Positions 1-7,474 of a DNA stretch of 54,195 nucleotides are shown piece by piece; position 1 is the stretch's first letter, and every line of letters starts with the position of its first letter. Source of the DNA: Thalassobacterium sedimentorum. Lineage in GTDB: Bacteria; Verrucomicrobiota; Verrucomicrobiia; Opitutales; Coraliomargaritaceae. Below the pieces are notes generated by a model. The model was given only the letters and a program-made list of their open reading frames with translations, was not told the DNA's origin and did no database searches. Location: NCBI RefSeq assembly GCF_031127905.1, contig NZ_JARXIC010000028.1, forward strand, positions 1 to 54,195. Reading direction: 5' to 3'. The position numbers were made by a program, and so were the translations under genes.

Positions 1-1435
1 TGAGCCGAAATACAGTTTTCAGCCCCTGCCCGTCCGGGCTAAAAGTTAATTCGCCAAAGGCCCAGGAGCGGCTCTCCAAGCCAAACAGTTGATCCTCTGT
101 ATTTTTACCAAAGGCTCCCGGCCCGGGGACTCCCCCCATGGTCGCAACTTCAAGTTCGTAAATCTTCTTACCATTTGGCCGCGGAATCTCAAACCCGCGC
201 GCACCGTGACGATCGCCTGATAAGAGTAGCACCAGTGAATCTGATTTGGCATCGATCCATTGGAAGATTTCTTCACGACCTTCAATATCCCAAGTGCCCC
301 AACTATCCTTGCCGTCTGAAATATAATCACTCCACATCGTGCCACCACTAATGACAATGCAAGGAGAGGTGGACTCTGCCAGTTGCTGCTTCAGCCATTG
401 TGTTTGAGTCTCCCCCAGAAAAGAATGCAACTGTCCACGTTGGGCATTGACCCGGCAGGAACGCGTGTCGAGAGCAATGTAATGAACAGGGCCGATCTTG
501 GTCTGAAAATAGATCCCTTCCCGCTCAACATCCCGTTGAGGATTGTTCCACTGCATTCTCCAGGACTGAAGCAGACCCGCGACATCAATCGGCTTCTTCT
601 GATTGTTGAACGCTCCAGAGGTATCGTTCCCCCAATAATCATGATCATCCCAAGTCGCAGTGATCGGGACATTCGCCGACAACTGTTGCCACGGAGCGGA
701 CAAATCGCGCAAGAGATAGTCGACATTGATCATCTGCAGATCATCCTTACGCCCGTCGACAGCCGAGTCTCCCAGTATCCACATGGCACGATTTCCGCGC
801 TCTTGGATGAGTTGCATCAACTCTGGCCGATACATACCAACTTTATGGAAACAGGTGCCAAAAGCCATGCGAAACGGCTGCTTCAAGCGCTCAGTCGGCG
901 CAGTGACAAAGCGCCCCTCCCCTAAGCGAACACCATCGGAAGCAATCACTTGATAGCGGTAAGCGGTATCCGGTGAAAGCCCCTCGCAACGCACAGAATG
1001 CACCCTCGCGGCCTCACTCGCGATGAAAGTGGTCGATGTATCAGAATCGACAGCTGTCAGCAGCACTTTGACAACATCAGGCTCCGGCAGGTGCATCCAC
1101 ACCGCCACACTCGAAGCACTTAGATCCCCGAGCAGCGGGCCACCAATCTTCCGACGGTTGAATTGCCGACAAACCTGCGCCACCGCTTGCTCGGGTGAAT
1201 TTCCAGTCATCGCCACGCGGCAGGCCGTATAAAAATCCTGCACAACCCGTGGCTGCTTCATGTATTGATTCATGATCCGTAGATCAATCTCCAGAGTGCC
1301 AATGTGCGCGTCCTTTAAAGAGACAATACGAGGTGGCGCAGTGATTTGACTGCCATAGCCCACGAGTGTACCACCAATTGCTGTGGCGGCTAAAGCAAGG
1401 AATTCTCGTCTCGGAAGAGAATGGTAATGATTCAT
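1..1435 (-). CDS. PhoD-like alkaline phosphatase/phosphodiesterase (partial, C-terminus beyond window)
   Basis: The reading frame is open from ATG at 1435 to the left edge (478 codons), so the C-terminus is missing. The N-terminus MNHYHSLPRREFLALAA carries a twin-arginine motif (R9-R10) followed by a hydrophobic stretch, so Tat export is likely. Residues about 95-180 resemble the fibronectin-like PhoD N-terminal domain. The rest matches a PhoD-type metallophosphatase: FGTCFH, ILGDS, the signature WDDHDYWGND from residue 262, and LSGDRHGARGFE near the edge. Known PhoD enzymes are Ca/Fe-dependent phosphomonoesterases or phosphodiesterases in the periplasm. The gene has its own operator at 1503-1518 and a TATGAT -10 at 1475-1480, and is therefore a separate unit from the PEP-CTERM gene upstream. 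The natural substrate cannot be read from the sequence. In this setting it might remove phosphate from glycans or supply phosphate. Confidence 0.88.
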   Translation of the reverse strand, partial: MNHYHSLPRREFLALAATAIGGTLVGYGSQITAPPRIVSLKDAHIGTLEIDLRIMNQYMKQPRVVQDFYTACRVAMTGNSPEQAVAQVCRQFNRRKIGGPLLGDLSASSVAVWMHLPEPDVVKVLLTAVDSDTSTTFIASEAARVHSVRCEGLSPDTAYRYQVIASDGVRLGEGRFVTAPTERLKQPFRMAFGTCFHKVGMYRPELMQLIQERGNRAMWILGDSAVDGRKDDLQMINVDYLLRDLSAPWQQLSANVPITATWDDHDYWGNDTSGAFNNQKKPIDVAGLLQSWRMQWNNPQRDVEREGIYFQTKIGPVHYIALDTRSCRVNAQRGQLHSFLGETQTQWLKQQLAESTSPCIVISGGTMWSDYISDGKDSWGTWDIEGREEIFQWIDAKSDSLVLLLSGDRHGARGFEIPRPNGKKIYELEVATMGGVPGPGAFGKNTEDQLFGLESRSWAFGELTFSPDGQGLKTVFRL

Positions 1436-1474
1436 ACAAATACAGGGGTAATTAAAAAAGTCGCTTAAGGTTGA

Positions 1475-1518
1475 ATCATATACGAAATACGAAAAAGATC
1501 TATCGCGCGTTTAAGCGA
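1475..1518 (-). promoter_or_regulatory. Operator and promoter of the PhoD gene
   Basis: Inverted repeat at 1503-1518, plus-strand reading TCGCGCG-TT-TAAGCGA. On the minus strand a TATGAT hexamer (1475-1480) follows after 22 nt, giving a predicted start of transcription near 1468 and a leader of about 33 nt. Confidence 0.6.
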
Positions 1519-1587
1519 GATTCTGCGCTAAAACGTGTCCCCAAAGCCATCTTACCTGAGACACCAGAAAACAATAGATACGTAGAA

Positions 1588-1621
1588 AACAGAAAGGCGT
1601 AGTGCTGAAAGCACTACGCCT
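1588..1621 (-). terminator. Rho-independent terminator of the PEP-CTERM gene 1646-2422
   Basis: A perfect 12-bp stem (1595-1606 with 1610-1621) closes a GAA loop. Read on the minus strand it is followed by a T-rich run (TTTCTGTTTT). It begins 25 bp after the stop codon at 1646. Confidence 0.85.
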
Positions 1622-1645
1622 AAACCTTCCCCCTAAATAAAAAAT

Positions 1646-2422
1646 CTAAACACAGGACCTACGGCGACGAACCATAACAGACACTAAACCCAAAGCACCG
1701 GAAATAAGAGCAAAGGATGAAGGCTCAGGAATCGCGACAAGATCGAAGCCATTCATCGCCAAAAACGTACTATTCACGGCTGTATAAGTGATCTGTGCCA
1801 TACCCGTGGCATCTGAGGTCAACGAAAAATCAAACTGAAAATCACCAACATTTGCCATTCCAGCATCAACTGTGCTGGTTTTACCCTGAGTAAAAATAGT
1901 GGAGCCAGAAGCATCTGTCGTAAACAGGAAAGAATTATCCCCCCCATCGACATGATAGGACGTGAGCACGAACTCTTGATTCGCTTCCAAGCCAGTTAGA
2001 GTCAGCGTCATTCTGCTCCCCGCACCGATTCCGCCATTTTCGGGACGAATGTCCATACCGATGTTGTCATTATAAAAATCATTCAGATTAGAATCTGTAC
2101 GACCGTATGCTTGTTTCGTATCATCAGGATCAGCGGCACCACCATTATCATTCGCATCCGGCCAGGTAATCTCGACACCGACATTGTAGGTGCCTCCGAG
2201 ACCACCTTCGAAGAAACTAATGCCATTAAAGGTTTGAAGATTCCCGGTCGTCGGCGATTCGTGATCAGAGAAAAAATCGAGGTAAGTCACGTCAGCTCCT
2301 GTTGGGCCCTGACCTGAAGCTGAGTCAGAACGACCAAAATTGACATTCATTTCTGCCTGCGCTAATACGGGGAGGAGAATTGAAGCCACAAGAGGAATGA
2401 TTATTTTTATTTGAGGTTTCAT
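1646..2422 (-). CDS. PEP-CTERM sorting-domain protein
   Basis: 258 residues with an N-terminal signal peptide (MKPQIKIIIPLVASILLPVLAQAE) and a C-terminal PEP-CTERM signal: IPEPSSF, then a hydrophobic helix, then RRRRSCV. Such proteins are exported, then recognised and cleaved by an exosortase for attachment to, or release at, the cell surface. The exosortase is not in this window. The body is rich in Gly, Asp, Ser and Thr and contains YLDFFSDHESPTTGNLQTFNG. I recognise no enzymatic domain, and it probably folds as a beta sandwich. It is a single-gene unit with operator 2512-2527, a perfect TATAAT at 2483-2488 and a strong terminator at 1588-1621. Confidence 0.9.
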   Translation of the reverse strand: MKPQIKIIIPLVASILLPVLAQAEMNVNFGRSDSASGQGPTGADVTYLDFFSDHESPTTGNLQTFNGISFFEGGLGGTYNVGVEITWPDANDNGGAADPDDTKQAYGRTDSNLNDFYNDNIGMDIRPENGGIGAGSRMTLTLTGLEANQEFVLTSYHVDGGDNSFLFTTDASGSTIFTQGKTSTVDAGMANVGDFQFDFSLTSDATGMAQITYTAVNSTFLAMNGFDLVAIPEPSSFALISGALGLVSVMVRRRRSCV

Positions 2423-2482
2423 GCTAAGGGTAGAGTGATTGTATTACTAATTTGAGATGCAGAATCTCAACTGGATGCCTGA

Positions 2483-2527
2483 ATTATACACGATTCATAA
2501 AAATTATGACATCACGTATCTTCGCGA
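2483..2527 (-). promoter_or_regulatory. Operator and promoter of PEP-CTERM gene 1646-2422
   Basis: Inverted repeat 2512-2527, plus-strand TCACGTA-TC-TTCGCGA. On the minus strand a consensus TATAAT (2483-2488) follows after exactly 23 nt. Predicted transcription start near 2476, leader about 54 nt. This is the best -10 element of the set and anchors the geometry of the others. Confidence 0.68.
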
Positions 2528-2694
2528 GAAACGGTGAATTCATCGCTACAGAAGGAAACCAAACCTCTAGAATCAGCTCAAAGAATCACACCACGCGGCC
2601 ACTTAAAATATCAGTATCAGCTGTGACAAAAGACACAGAATCGACCAAAAATAGACGAAGAAACCGCTCACTCCCGCTGCATTCCGTCTGAAAA

Positions 2695-4122
2695 TCAATT
2701 CGAGCCCCCTTGGGCACTTAATCCCAATAACGCTTCAGCATAACGCAGTCCAAGTTCGAACTGACTTTCCGTATTAAAGTGCCATCGATCTTGAGCGATC
2801 AAGCCCTCCGACGAGACACATGCGGTCATCGGCACAGCATACGGAAGCGCAGCTAGCTGGTTATTTATTAGTGGTATACCGTTAATCTGCCCGACAATGA
2901 AAGGCAATTTGGGATCTCCTAAATCCATTCGTAAATCGGCAATCAATTGTGTCAATTTAAGCAGATAATCCTCATCCTGATAGTCCGTCTCGCCTTGATG
3001 CCAAAGTATTCCTCTAAGAATCCCAGTTTGCTGTGCGACTTTCACCCGATTCACTGTCGAAGTATAATAATGCCCTCCCCGCCCCCAAGATCGAATACTG
3101 GAACCGCCCCTGGCATTAACGATCAAACCAAGCGGAACGCCTGGGTTAATAGATCGCATTTGTTGAGCAAAAGAGTAAGCGGGGCCCAGTTTTTGCATGT
3201 TCAAATCTTTTCGAATCGTGGAGTAACTGTTGAACGGATGCCTTGCAGGACTCCATTCGGCTTGCTCATTCAACAAAAACACCTGATCTAGAGCCTCTTG
3301 TACCTCTTGCGGGATCGGCGCACGCCCCGCCATATTCGACTGTCCTATCAACAAATAAAGATCCATCGATTGCACAGAGCCCGAGACCAGCGATTCCGAA
3401 GAAACCGAGTAAGATATCCCCAGTAAGTCACACACCTGCTGGGCAACTAGCTGATTCCCTATAGTGTTCAGATGAACGCCGTCTCGGGTTAAAACTCCTT
3501 GCTTCAATTGCTCACGGTTATACTTCGAAAGATATTCAACAAACACCTGCCTCAAATCAAGCAACTGTGCCCCAGTATCCCGCGCCACCATGCGAACGAT
3601 GGCAGCATATGCATCCAGGCGTTGAAAATCCGGACTGTCAGGATCCACTATCTCACCGATGACAGTGGGTGTGCACAGTATCACCCGCGCCTGGGCCGAT
3701 TGGATTTTGTTTACCAACTCACGAAGCCCCGCTTCATAAAGCTCAGGCGTCGTTCCTTCGCGCTTCGCCCCGGTCACAGGATGTGGCTTCGTCCAATGCC
3801 ACACATCATTGATCCCAATGAAGATCATGACTGCGGTCGGCGCTTGACTCAGGACATCGCGATCCACACGCGCGAGCAAATCCGGCACTTTATTACCTCC
3901 AATCCCGGCACCAATTACTTGAATATTTTTTTGAGGAAAAACTGCAGCCACGGCATCTGAAACCAAGCTAACATACCCACCTGAATCTGCCCCAAAGCGC
4001 GTGATCGAATCACCAAAAAATACGAGTGTTTCGTTGCTTTTCAATCCTGGCTCTTTGCCGCATACTCGCCCCGAAAAAACAACAAGCAGCATGCTAAATA
4101 CCAATAGAGAATTCCTGATCAT
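2695..4122 (-). CDS. Two-domain esterase: SGNH/GDSL hydrolase plus sialate O-acetylesterase-like domain
   Basis: 475 residues with a signal peptide. Residues about 30-235 are an SGNH hydrolase: GDS at 37-39, GIND in block III and DGVHL as the catalytic Asp-His block. Residues about 250-465 are a second SGNH-fold domain of the sialate O-acetylesterase (SASA, CE20-like) type: LIGQSNMAGR, WHQGETD and a terminal DRWHF. Both domains keep the residues of an active Ser-Asp-His esterase, so the protein should remove acyl groups, probably acetyl, from a glycan outside the cytoplasm. It follows a PEP-CTERM gene across a terminator (4124-4159) whose T-run ends at the ATG. No Shine-Dalgarno sequence is visible. 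Confidence 0.87.
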   Translation of the reverse strand: MIRNSLLVFSMLLVVFSGRVCGKEPGLKSNETLVFFGDSITRFGADSGGYVSLVSDAVAAVFPQKNIQVIGAGIGGNKVPDLLARVDRDVLSQAPTAVMIFIGINDVWHWTKPHPVTGAKREGTTPELYEAGLRELVNKIQSAQARVILCTPTVIGEIVDPDSPDFQRLDAYAAIVRMVARDTGAQLLDLRQVFVEYLSKYNREQLKQGVLTRDGVHLNTIGNQLVAQQVCDLLGISYSVSSESLVSGSVQSMDLYLLIGQSNMAGRAPIPQEVQEALDQVFLLNEQAEWSPARHPFNSYSTIRKDLNMQKLGPAYSFAQQMRSINPGVPLGLIVNARGGSSIRSWGRGGHYYTSTVNRVKVAQQTGILRGILWHQGETDYQDEDYLLKLTQLIADLRMDLGDPKLPFIVGQINGIPLINNQLAALPYAVPMTACVSSEGLIAQDRWHFNTESQFELGLRYAEALLGLSAQGGSN

Positions 4123-4123
4123 T

Positions 4124-4159
4124 ATAAAAAAATAGAGCGCTGGAAAATCCCAGCGCTCT
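4124..4159 (-). terminator. Intrinsic terminator between PEP-CTERM gene and esterase
   Basis: A perfect 10-bp stem (4134-4143 with 4150-4159, AGAGCGCTGG/CCAGCGCTCT) around a 6-nt loop, followed on the minus strand by TATTTTTTAT. It is only a few bases from the ATG of the next gene (4122), so it also occupies that gene's ribosome-binding region. It may act as an expression step-down or attenuator between the two genes. Confidence 0.85.
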
Positions 4160-4194
4160 TTGTTGCTATGAAAACTATTCCCGTCGAAGACTGA

Positions 4195-5010
4195 CTAACG
4201 GCGACGTTTAGTTAGTCCTACAAGCAAAACTCCCAACCCACCGAAAAGAGCAAAGCACGAGGGCTCCGGAATCTGTACGACATCAAGTGCAATATTATGC
4301 GTCAAAGAATGCAAACGAACACGGTCATCAGTGCCCGCTGTCACAGTCTCGGAAACGACATCACCTACATTTATTGTAAAGCTCGACGCGGTGACACTTA
4401 ACCCCAAATCACTAAAGCTATAACCACCAGTTGTAGTTGGTTGGCCGAAGTATGTATTCGTCCCATCGGTGATTGTAAGCTGTGTGTCATTGGCGGCCAC
4501 ACTCGACAATGTCAGTGTCGAAAAACCTACTGTCGCAGCATTCAACGTAGGATCCGTCACACCGGCAATACTGCCGGAAATGTAGTTCGTAAAATCGACA
4601 TTCAAATTAGAAATGGCTAGGGTCAATCCTTCGAACTGATCCGCATCAAATTTCTGCGTATCCAACCATCCTGTTTCCGAAGCGTCTTCTCCTGCGGGAA
4701 CATAACCTACGCCAAAACCACCAGAATTAGGTTCCGGGTTAAGAAAGCCATCCGTAGCGGTATATGTGACAACATATGAAAAATTAATGCCAGTAGTCGC
4801 GTCTGAAAACGAATAAGTGACCGCATCAACGGAGCTGGAACCGTCATCAACGATCCCTGAATCCAGACTAGTCCCATTTGGGTTATAAGCGGTAGTGCCA
4901 CTCGTATTCGTGTCTGAACTGAGATCAAAATTAGGATTAAAAGTCACAACTTCCGCATGGCTCAGGGACACACAAGAAAGTAGTACAATGGGGATATAGG
5001 TATGTTTCAT
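4195..5010 (-). CDS. PEP-CTERM sorting-domain protein
   Basis: 271 residues: signal peptide (MKHTYIPIVLLSCVSLSHAE), a Thr/Ser/Asn/Asp-rich extracellular body, and a C-terminal sorting signal IPEPSCFALFGG, hydrophobic helix, then KRRR. No catalytic motif was seen. It is the first gene of a unit driven from operator 5102-5117 and is followed by a strong terminator and an esterase gene. The same order recurs at 7322-5136. The role is unknown. A surface-anchored glycan-binding or matrix protein is a reasonable guess from context only. Confidence 0.9.
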   Translation of the reverse strand: MKHTYIPIVLLSCVSLSHAEVVTFNPNFDLSSDTNTSGTTAYNPNGTSLDSGIVDDGSSSVDAVTYSFSDATTGINFSYVVTYTATDGFLNPEPNSGGFGVGYVPAGEDASETGWLDTQKFDADQFEGLTLAISNLNVDFTNYISGSIAGVTDPTLNAATVGFSTLTLSSVAANDTQLTITDGTNTYFGQPTTTGGYSFSDLGLSVTASSFTINVGDVVSETVTAGTDDRVRLHSLTHNIALDVVQIPEPSCFALFGGLGVLLVGLTKRRR

Positions 5011-5071
5011 AGTAATAGAGTAGAGAGAATCTTAGAACAAAGCATTATACACTAAATGTAATAATCAGAGC

Positions 5072-5117
5072 ATCATAACACGTATGAAGAAACATTTGCT
5101 ATCGCGTATTTACGCGC
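5072..5117 (-). promoter_or_regulatory. Operator and promoter of PEP-CTERM gene 4195-5010
   Basis: Inverted repeat 5102-5117, plus-strand TCGCGTA-TT-TACGCGC, six of seven arm positions symmetric. A TATGAT hexamer lies at 5072-5077, 24 nt away on the minus strand. Predicted leader about 55 nt. Confidence 0.62.
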
Positions 5118-5135
5118 GGACTACCGAGTTCAGAA

Positions 5136-6389
5136 TTATTTAATTTGCTGATAATTCGAACTGGCGACCAGATCATTACTCTTTACATTAATAAACCACG
5201 CAGTGCTTCCCTTCGGCAAAGTAGCAGTCACTGTCCACTTCGTATCTGTCTTCGAAATCGTAGCACCCGATTCTACCCACGTACGCTGCCCGGTAACCCC
5301 CGTATCGGTAGTCGAAACCAATACTGCACTCTCCAGTGTTTTCGTAGAGCTAAAGCTCACCTTCACGAGATCTGCCTGCAAGGATACCTCTTTTTCCACA
5401 CACCACGGCCCCACTCCATCAAGTAAACTCTCCGCAAAGGCATAGCCCTCCGGTCGCCTTTGCGGCGCCCGATGACCATGCCCCATCTCAGGCACAAGCG
5501 CCACCATGTGCTCACCAGAGACCCTGCCATAACACGCAGCAAAATGATTCATGGGGAAATGTTGGTCCTCCGGCCAAGATAGCCATAGTGTCGGCATAGC
5601 AACTTTGTGCATGCGCAACATCGGATCCCAAACCTCATGATACGTTTCGTTTTCACTCAAGGCCCGACCATACTGATTCGCAGCTTCCGCCAAGTCACCG
5701 CAACCATAGCTCGGGATGGCAAAGACAAAACGATTGTCGATACCAATCACCGTGCTAGTAATCACCCCACCCCAGGAAATCCCCATCAACCCAACACGTT
5801 CGGGGTCAACACCTTTCACTGAACGAATCAATGAACTCGCTAAAATCGTATCCGCCACGGCATGATACATCCATTGGTCTTCCAAGGGCTCATCTGAGTC
5901 ACGATAAATGCCATTTCTCTCTGGCCCAGCCCATTCGTGTCGTTCCCATCGCTTATCGCGACGTTGGTCCGTCTGCCCTTCAACTGCAATACTGATCGCA
6001 GCATAGCCCCGCCTTGTCCACTCTTTGACCCAGTCCTTAAAGGCAGTGCCACCACCTCCATGCACTAATACCATCGCAGGCACATCTTCGGTCACATTCT
6101 GAGGCATACCAATCCATGCAAACACCTTAGTGGGCTTTCCCTTCCAATCCAAGGCGTCATAATATATTGCGGCTAATTGGTCCGTCGAATCAAAGCCCTC
6201 AGCTCGAAACATCTCTGGAGCGCTGGATAAATCAGCGAGGGCAGCCACTTTAGTGCGCTGCGCCTCAAAATCAGTTTGCCTTGTCTCGATTAAACTTAGC
6301 TCCTCATCATGCTTAACCAAGCGATCTTTCGAATTAACGGAGCAAGTCATCAAAAAAAGCCCCAAGCAAAGTATCACGATTCTTTTCAT
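5136..6389 (-). CDS. Exported alpha/beta-hydrolase (dienelactone hydrolase/acetylxylan esterase-like)
   Basis: 417 residues with an N-terminal signal sequence (LGLFLMTC could be a weak lipobox). The alpha/beta-hydrolase core spans about residues 75-335: oxyanion segment HGGGG at 110-114, nucleophile elbow GISWGG with Ser205, a probable acid in SWPEDQHF, and a catalytic His in PEMGHGH. The last 75 residues form a separate beta-rich domain. Family members cleave esters of carbohydrates such as acetyl groups. It is downstream of a PEP-CTERM gene, separated by a terminator at 6421-6450, and has no operator of its own. It could deacylate the same glycan as the sulfatases and fucosidases nearby. 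Confidence 0.82.
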   Translation of the reverse strand: MKRIVILCLGLFLMTCSVNSKDRLVKHDEELSLIETRQTDFEAQRTKVAALADLSSAPEMFRAEGFDSTDQLAAIYYDALDWKGKPTKVFAWIGMPQNVTEDVPAMVLVHGGGGTAFKDWVKEWTRRGYAAISIAVEGQTDQRRDKRWERHEWAGPERNGIYRDSDEPLEDQWMYHAVADTILASSLIRSVKGVDPERVGLMGISWGGVITSTVIGIDNRFVFAIPSYGCGDLAEAANQYGRALSENETYHEVWDPMLRMHKVAMPTLWLSWPEDQHFPMNHFAACYGRVSGEHMVALVPEMGHGHRAPQRRPEGYAFAESLLDGVGPWCVEKEVSLQADLVKVSFSSTKTLESAVLVSTTDTGVTGQRTWVESGATISKTDTKWTVTATLPKGSTAWFINVKSNDLVASSNYQQIK

Positions 6390-6420
6390 TTTAGATTTAT
6401 AATGACAATACGTTCAGAAT

Positions 6421-6450
6421 GAAAAAGGGCGCCGGGGAAACCCAGCGCCC
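6421..6450 (-). terminator. Intrinsic terminator between PEP-CTERM gene and esterase
   Basis: Stem 6427-6436 with 6441-6450 (GC-rich, 10 pairs, one being a G-U wobble on the minus strand), loop of 4 nt, followed on the minus strand by TTTTTC. It sits 30 bp after the PEP-CTERM stop and about 30 bp before the esterase start. Confidence 0.8.
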
Positions 6451-6479
6451 TGACAGGTAAATAAGACTTTTGCTAATAA

Positions 6480-7322
6480 CTATTTACGGCGACGCAGTAA
6501 TACAGCACCGAGAGCAAATGCACTTACAATAAGTGAATAGCTGGAAGACTCCGGAATCGCGACCCCATCAAGAATAATACCAAATGCTCGTGCACGAGAA
6601 CCATCTAAATCGGTGTTGATAAAGCGAAAGTCGAACGTCGCATCCGCAAAACTATCAGCAACATTATCAAAAGTAAACGAGGTGATTGCCGTCCCGCTCA
6701 CTCCAAGCGATGTCCCAGAAAAATCATAGGAAGTGCCTGTAGTATCAAAAGCGTCTCCCGTGTCTTCCGCTCCAAGAAAACCACCAACTACCTCCTGATT
6801 TGAATCACCGAGCTGAACCTGTGCATAATCAGACGCAGTCGCGAAAATGAAATAAATAGTCCCAGAATTGTATCCAGCGGTATTAATAGTTCCAGAAAGA
6901 TCTGACGCACGAATACCAGTATTTGTGGCGAAATTTGTGGTACCATCGGGTAGCGTTAAATCAACCTGAGCAAGGGTAGATGAAGATACTGTATTGGCAG
7001 GAAAAGTCGGTGTAGAAATCGAGGATCCAGCAGAGGCATACACATTCGCAGAGCCAGAAGCAGTCGTCGTCACACCATCTCCATTAAAAAACTTATATTC
7101 CGACACCGTTCCATCTCCCAGCGTAATTGGACCCACAGTGGAGCTATTCACATAGGTGCCACTAGCGCTGGCACTGCCAGCGGTGAGATCAATAATCACA
7201 GATCCAGCTAAGTTTTGCTCGTCTGAAAGACGTAGAGAAGAGCCATGTGCAATATCAGCCGCAGTCACAATTGAAGCACTGAATAGTGTGTAGGATGCAA
7301 TGAATAGGATTTCTTTTTTCAT
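6480..7322 (-). CDS. PEP-CTERM-like sorting-domain protein (PES variant)
   Basis: 280 residues with a signal peptide (MKKEILFIASYTLFSASIVTAAD) and a Ser/Thr/Gly/Ala-rich body. The C-terminus is IPESSSYSLI, a hydrophobic helix, then RRRK. The sorting motif therefore reads PES rather than PEP, but the helix and basic tail are intact. No enzyme motif was found. The gene heads a unit under the most symmetric operator in the window (7415-7430) and is followed by a terminator and the esterase at 5136-6389. It is probably a surface protein processed by an exosortase encoded elsewhere. Confidence 0.87.
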   Translation of the reverse strand: MKKEILFIASYTLFSASIVTAADIAHGSSLRLSDEQNLAGSVIIDLTAGSASASGTYVNSSTVGPITLGDGTVSEYKFFNGDGVTTTASGSANVYASAGSSISTPTFPANTVSSSTLAQVDLTLPDGTTNFATNTGIRASDLSGTINTAGYNSGTIYFIFATASDYAQVQLGDSNQEVVGGFLGAEDTGDAFDTTGTSYDFSGTSLGVSGTAITSFTFDNVADSFADATFDFRFINTDLDGSRARAFGIILDGVAIPESSSYSLIVSAFALGAVLLRRRK

Positions 7323-7385
7323 AATGGGGTTTTGGTTTGAAGAAAGGAAGGTTAGCGTGAATAAATTTCCAATTGACCACCTCGT

Positions 7386-7430
7386 AATATACTCAATAGC
7401 ACATAATTCAGCTATCGCGCATTTGCGCGA
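7386..7430 (-). promoter_or_regulatory. Operator (perfect palindrome) and promoter of PEP-CTERM gene 6480-7322
   Basis: Perfect inverted repeat 7415-7430, TCGCGCA-TT-TGCGCGA, the best example of the consensus. TATATT (7386-7391) follows on the minus strand after 23 nt. Predicted start near 7379, leader about 57 nt. Confidence 0.7.
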
Positions 7431-7474
7431 GATGCGATGATCCCACCTGTATATTTAACGAAATACAATAGGCT

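Noticed and set aside
46-1232. Several open frames on both strands at the left end (for example 46-357 minus, 383-925 plus)
   Set aside because: They are shadows of the PhoD-like gene, whose true frame is open from 1435 to the edge and carries a recognisable PhoD signature throughout.
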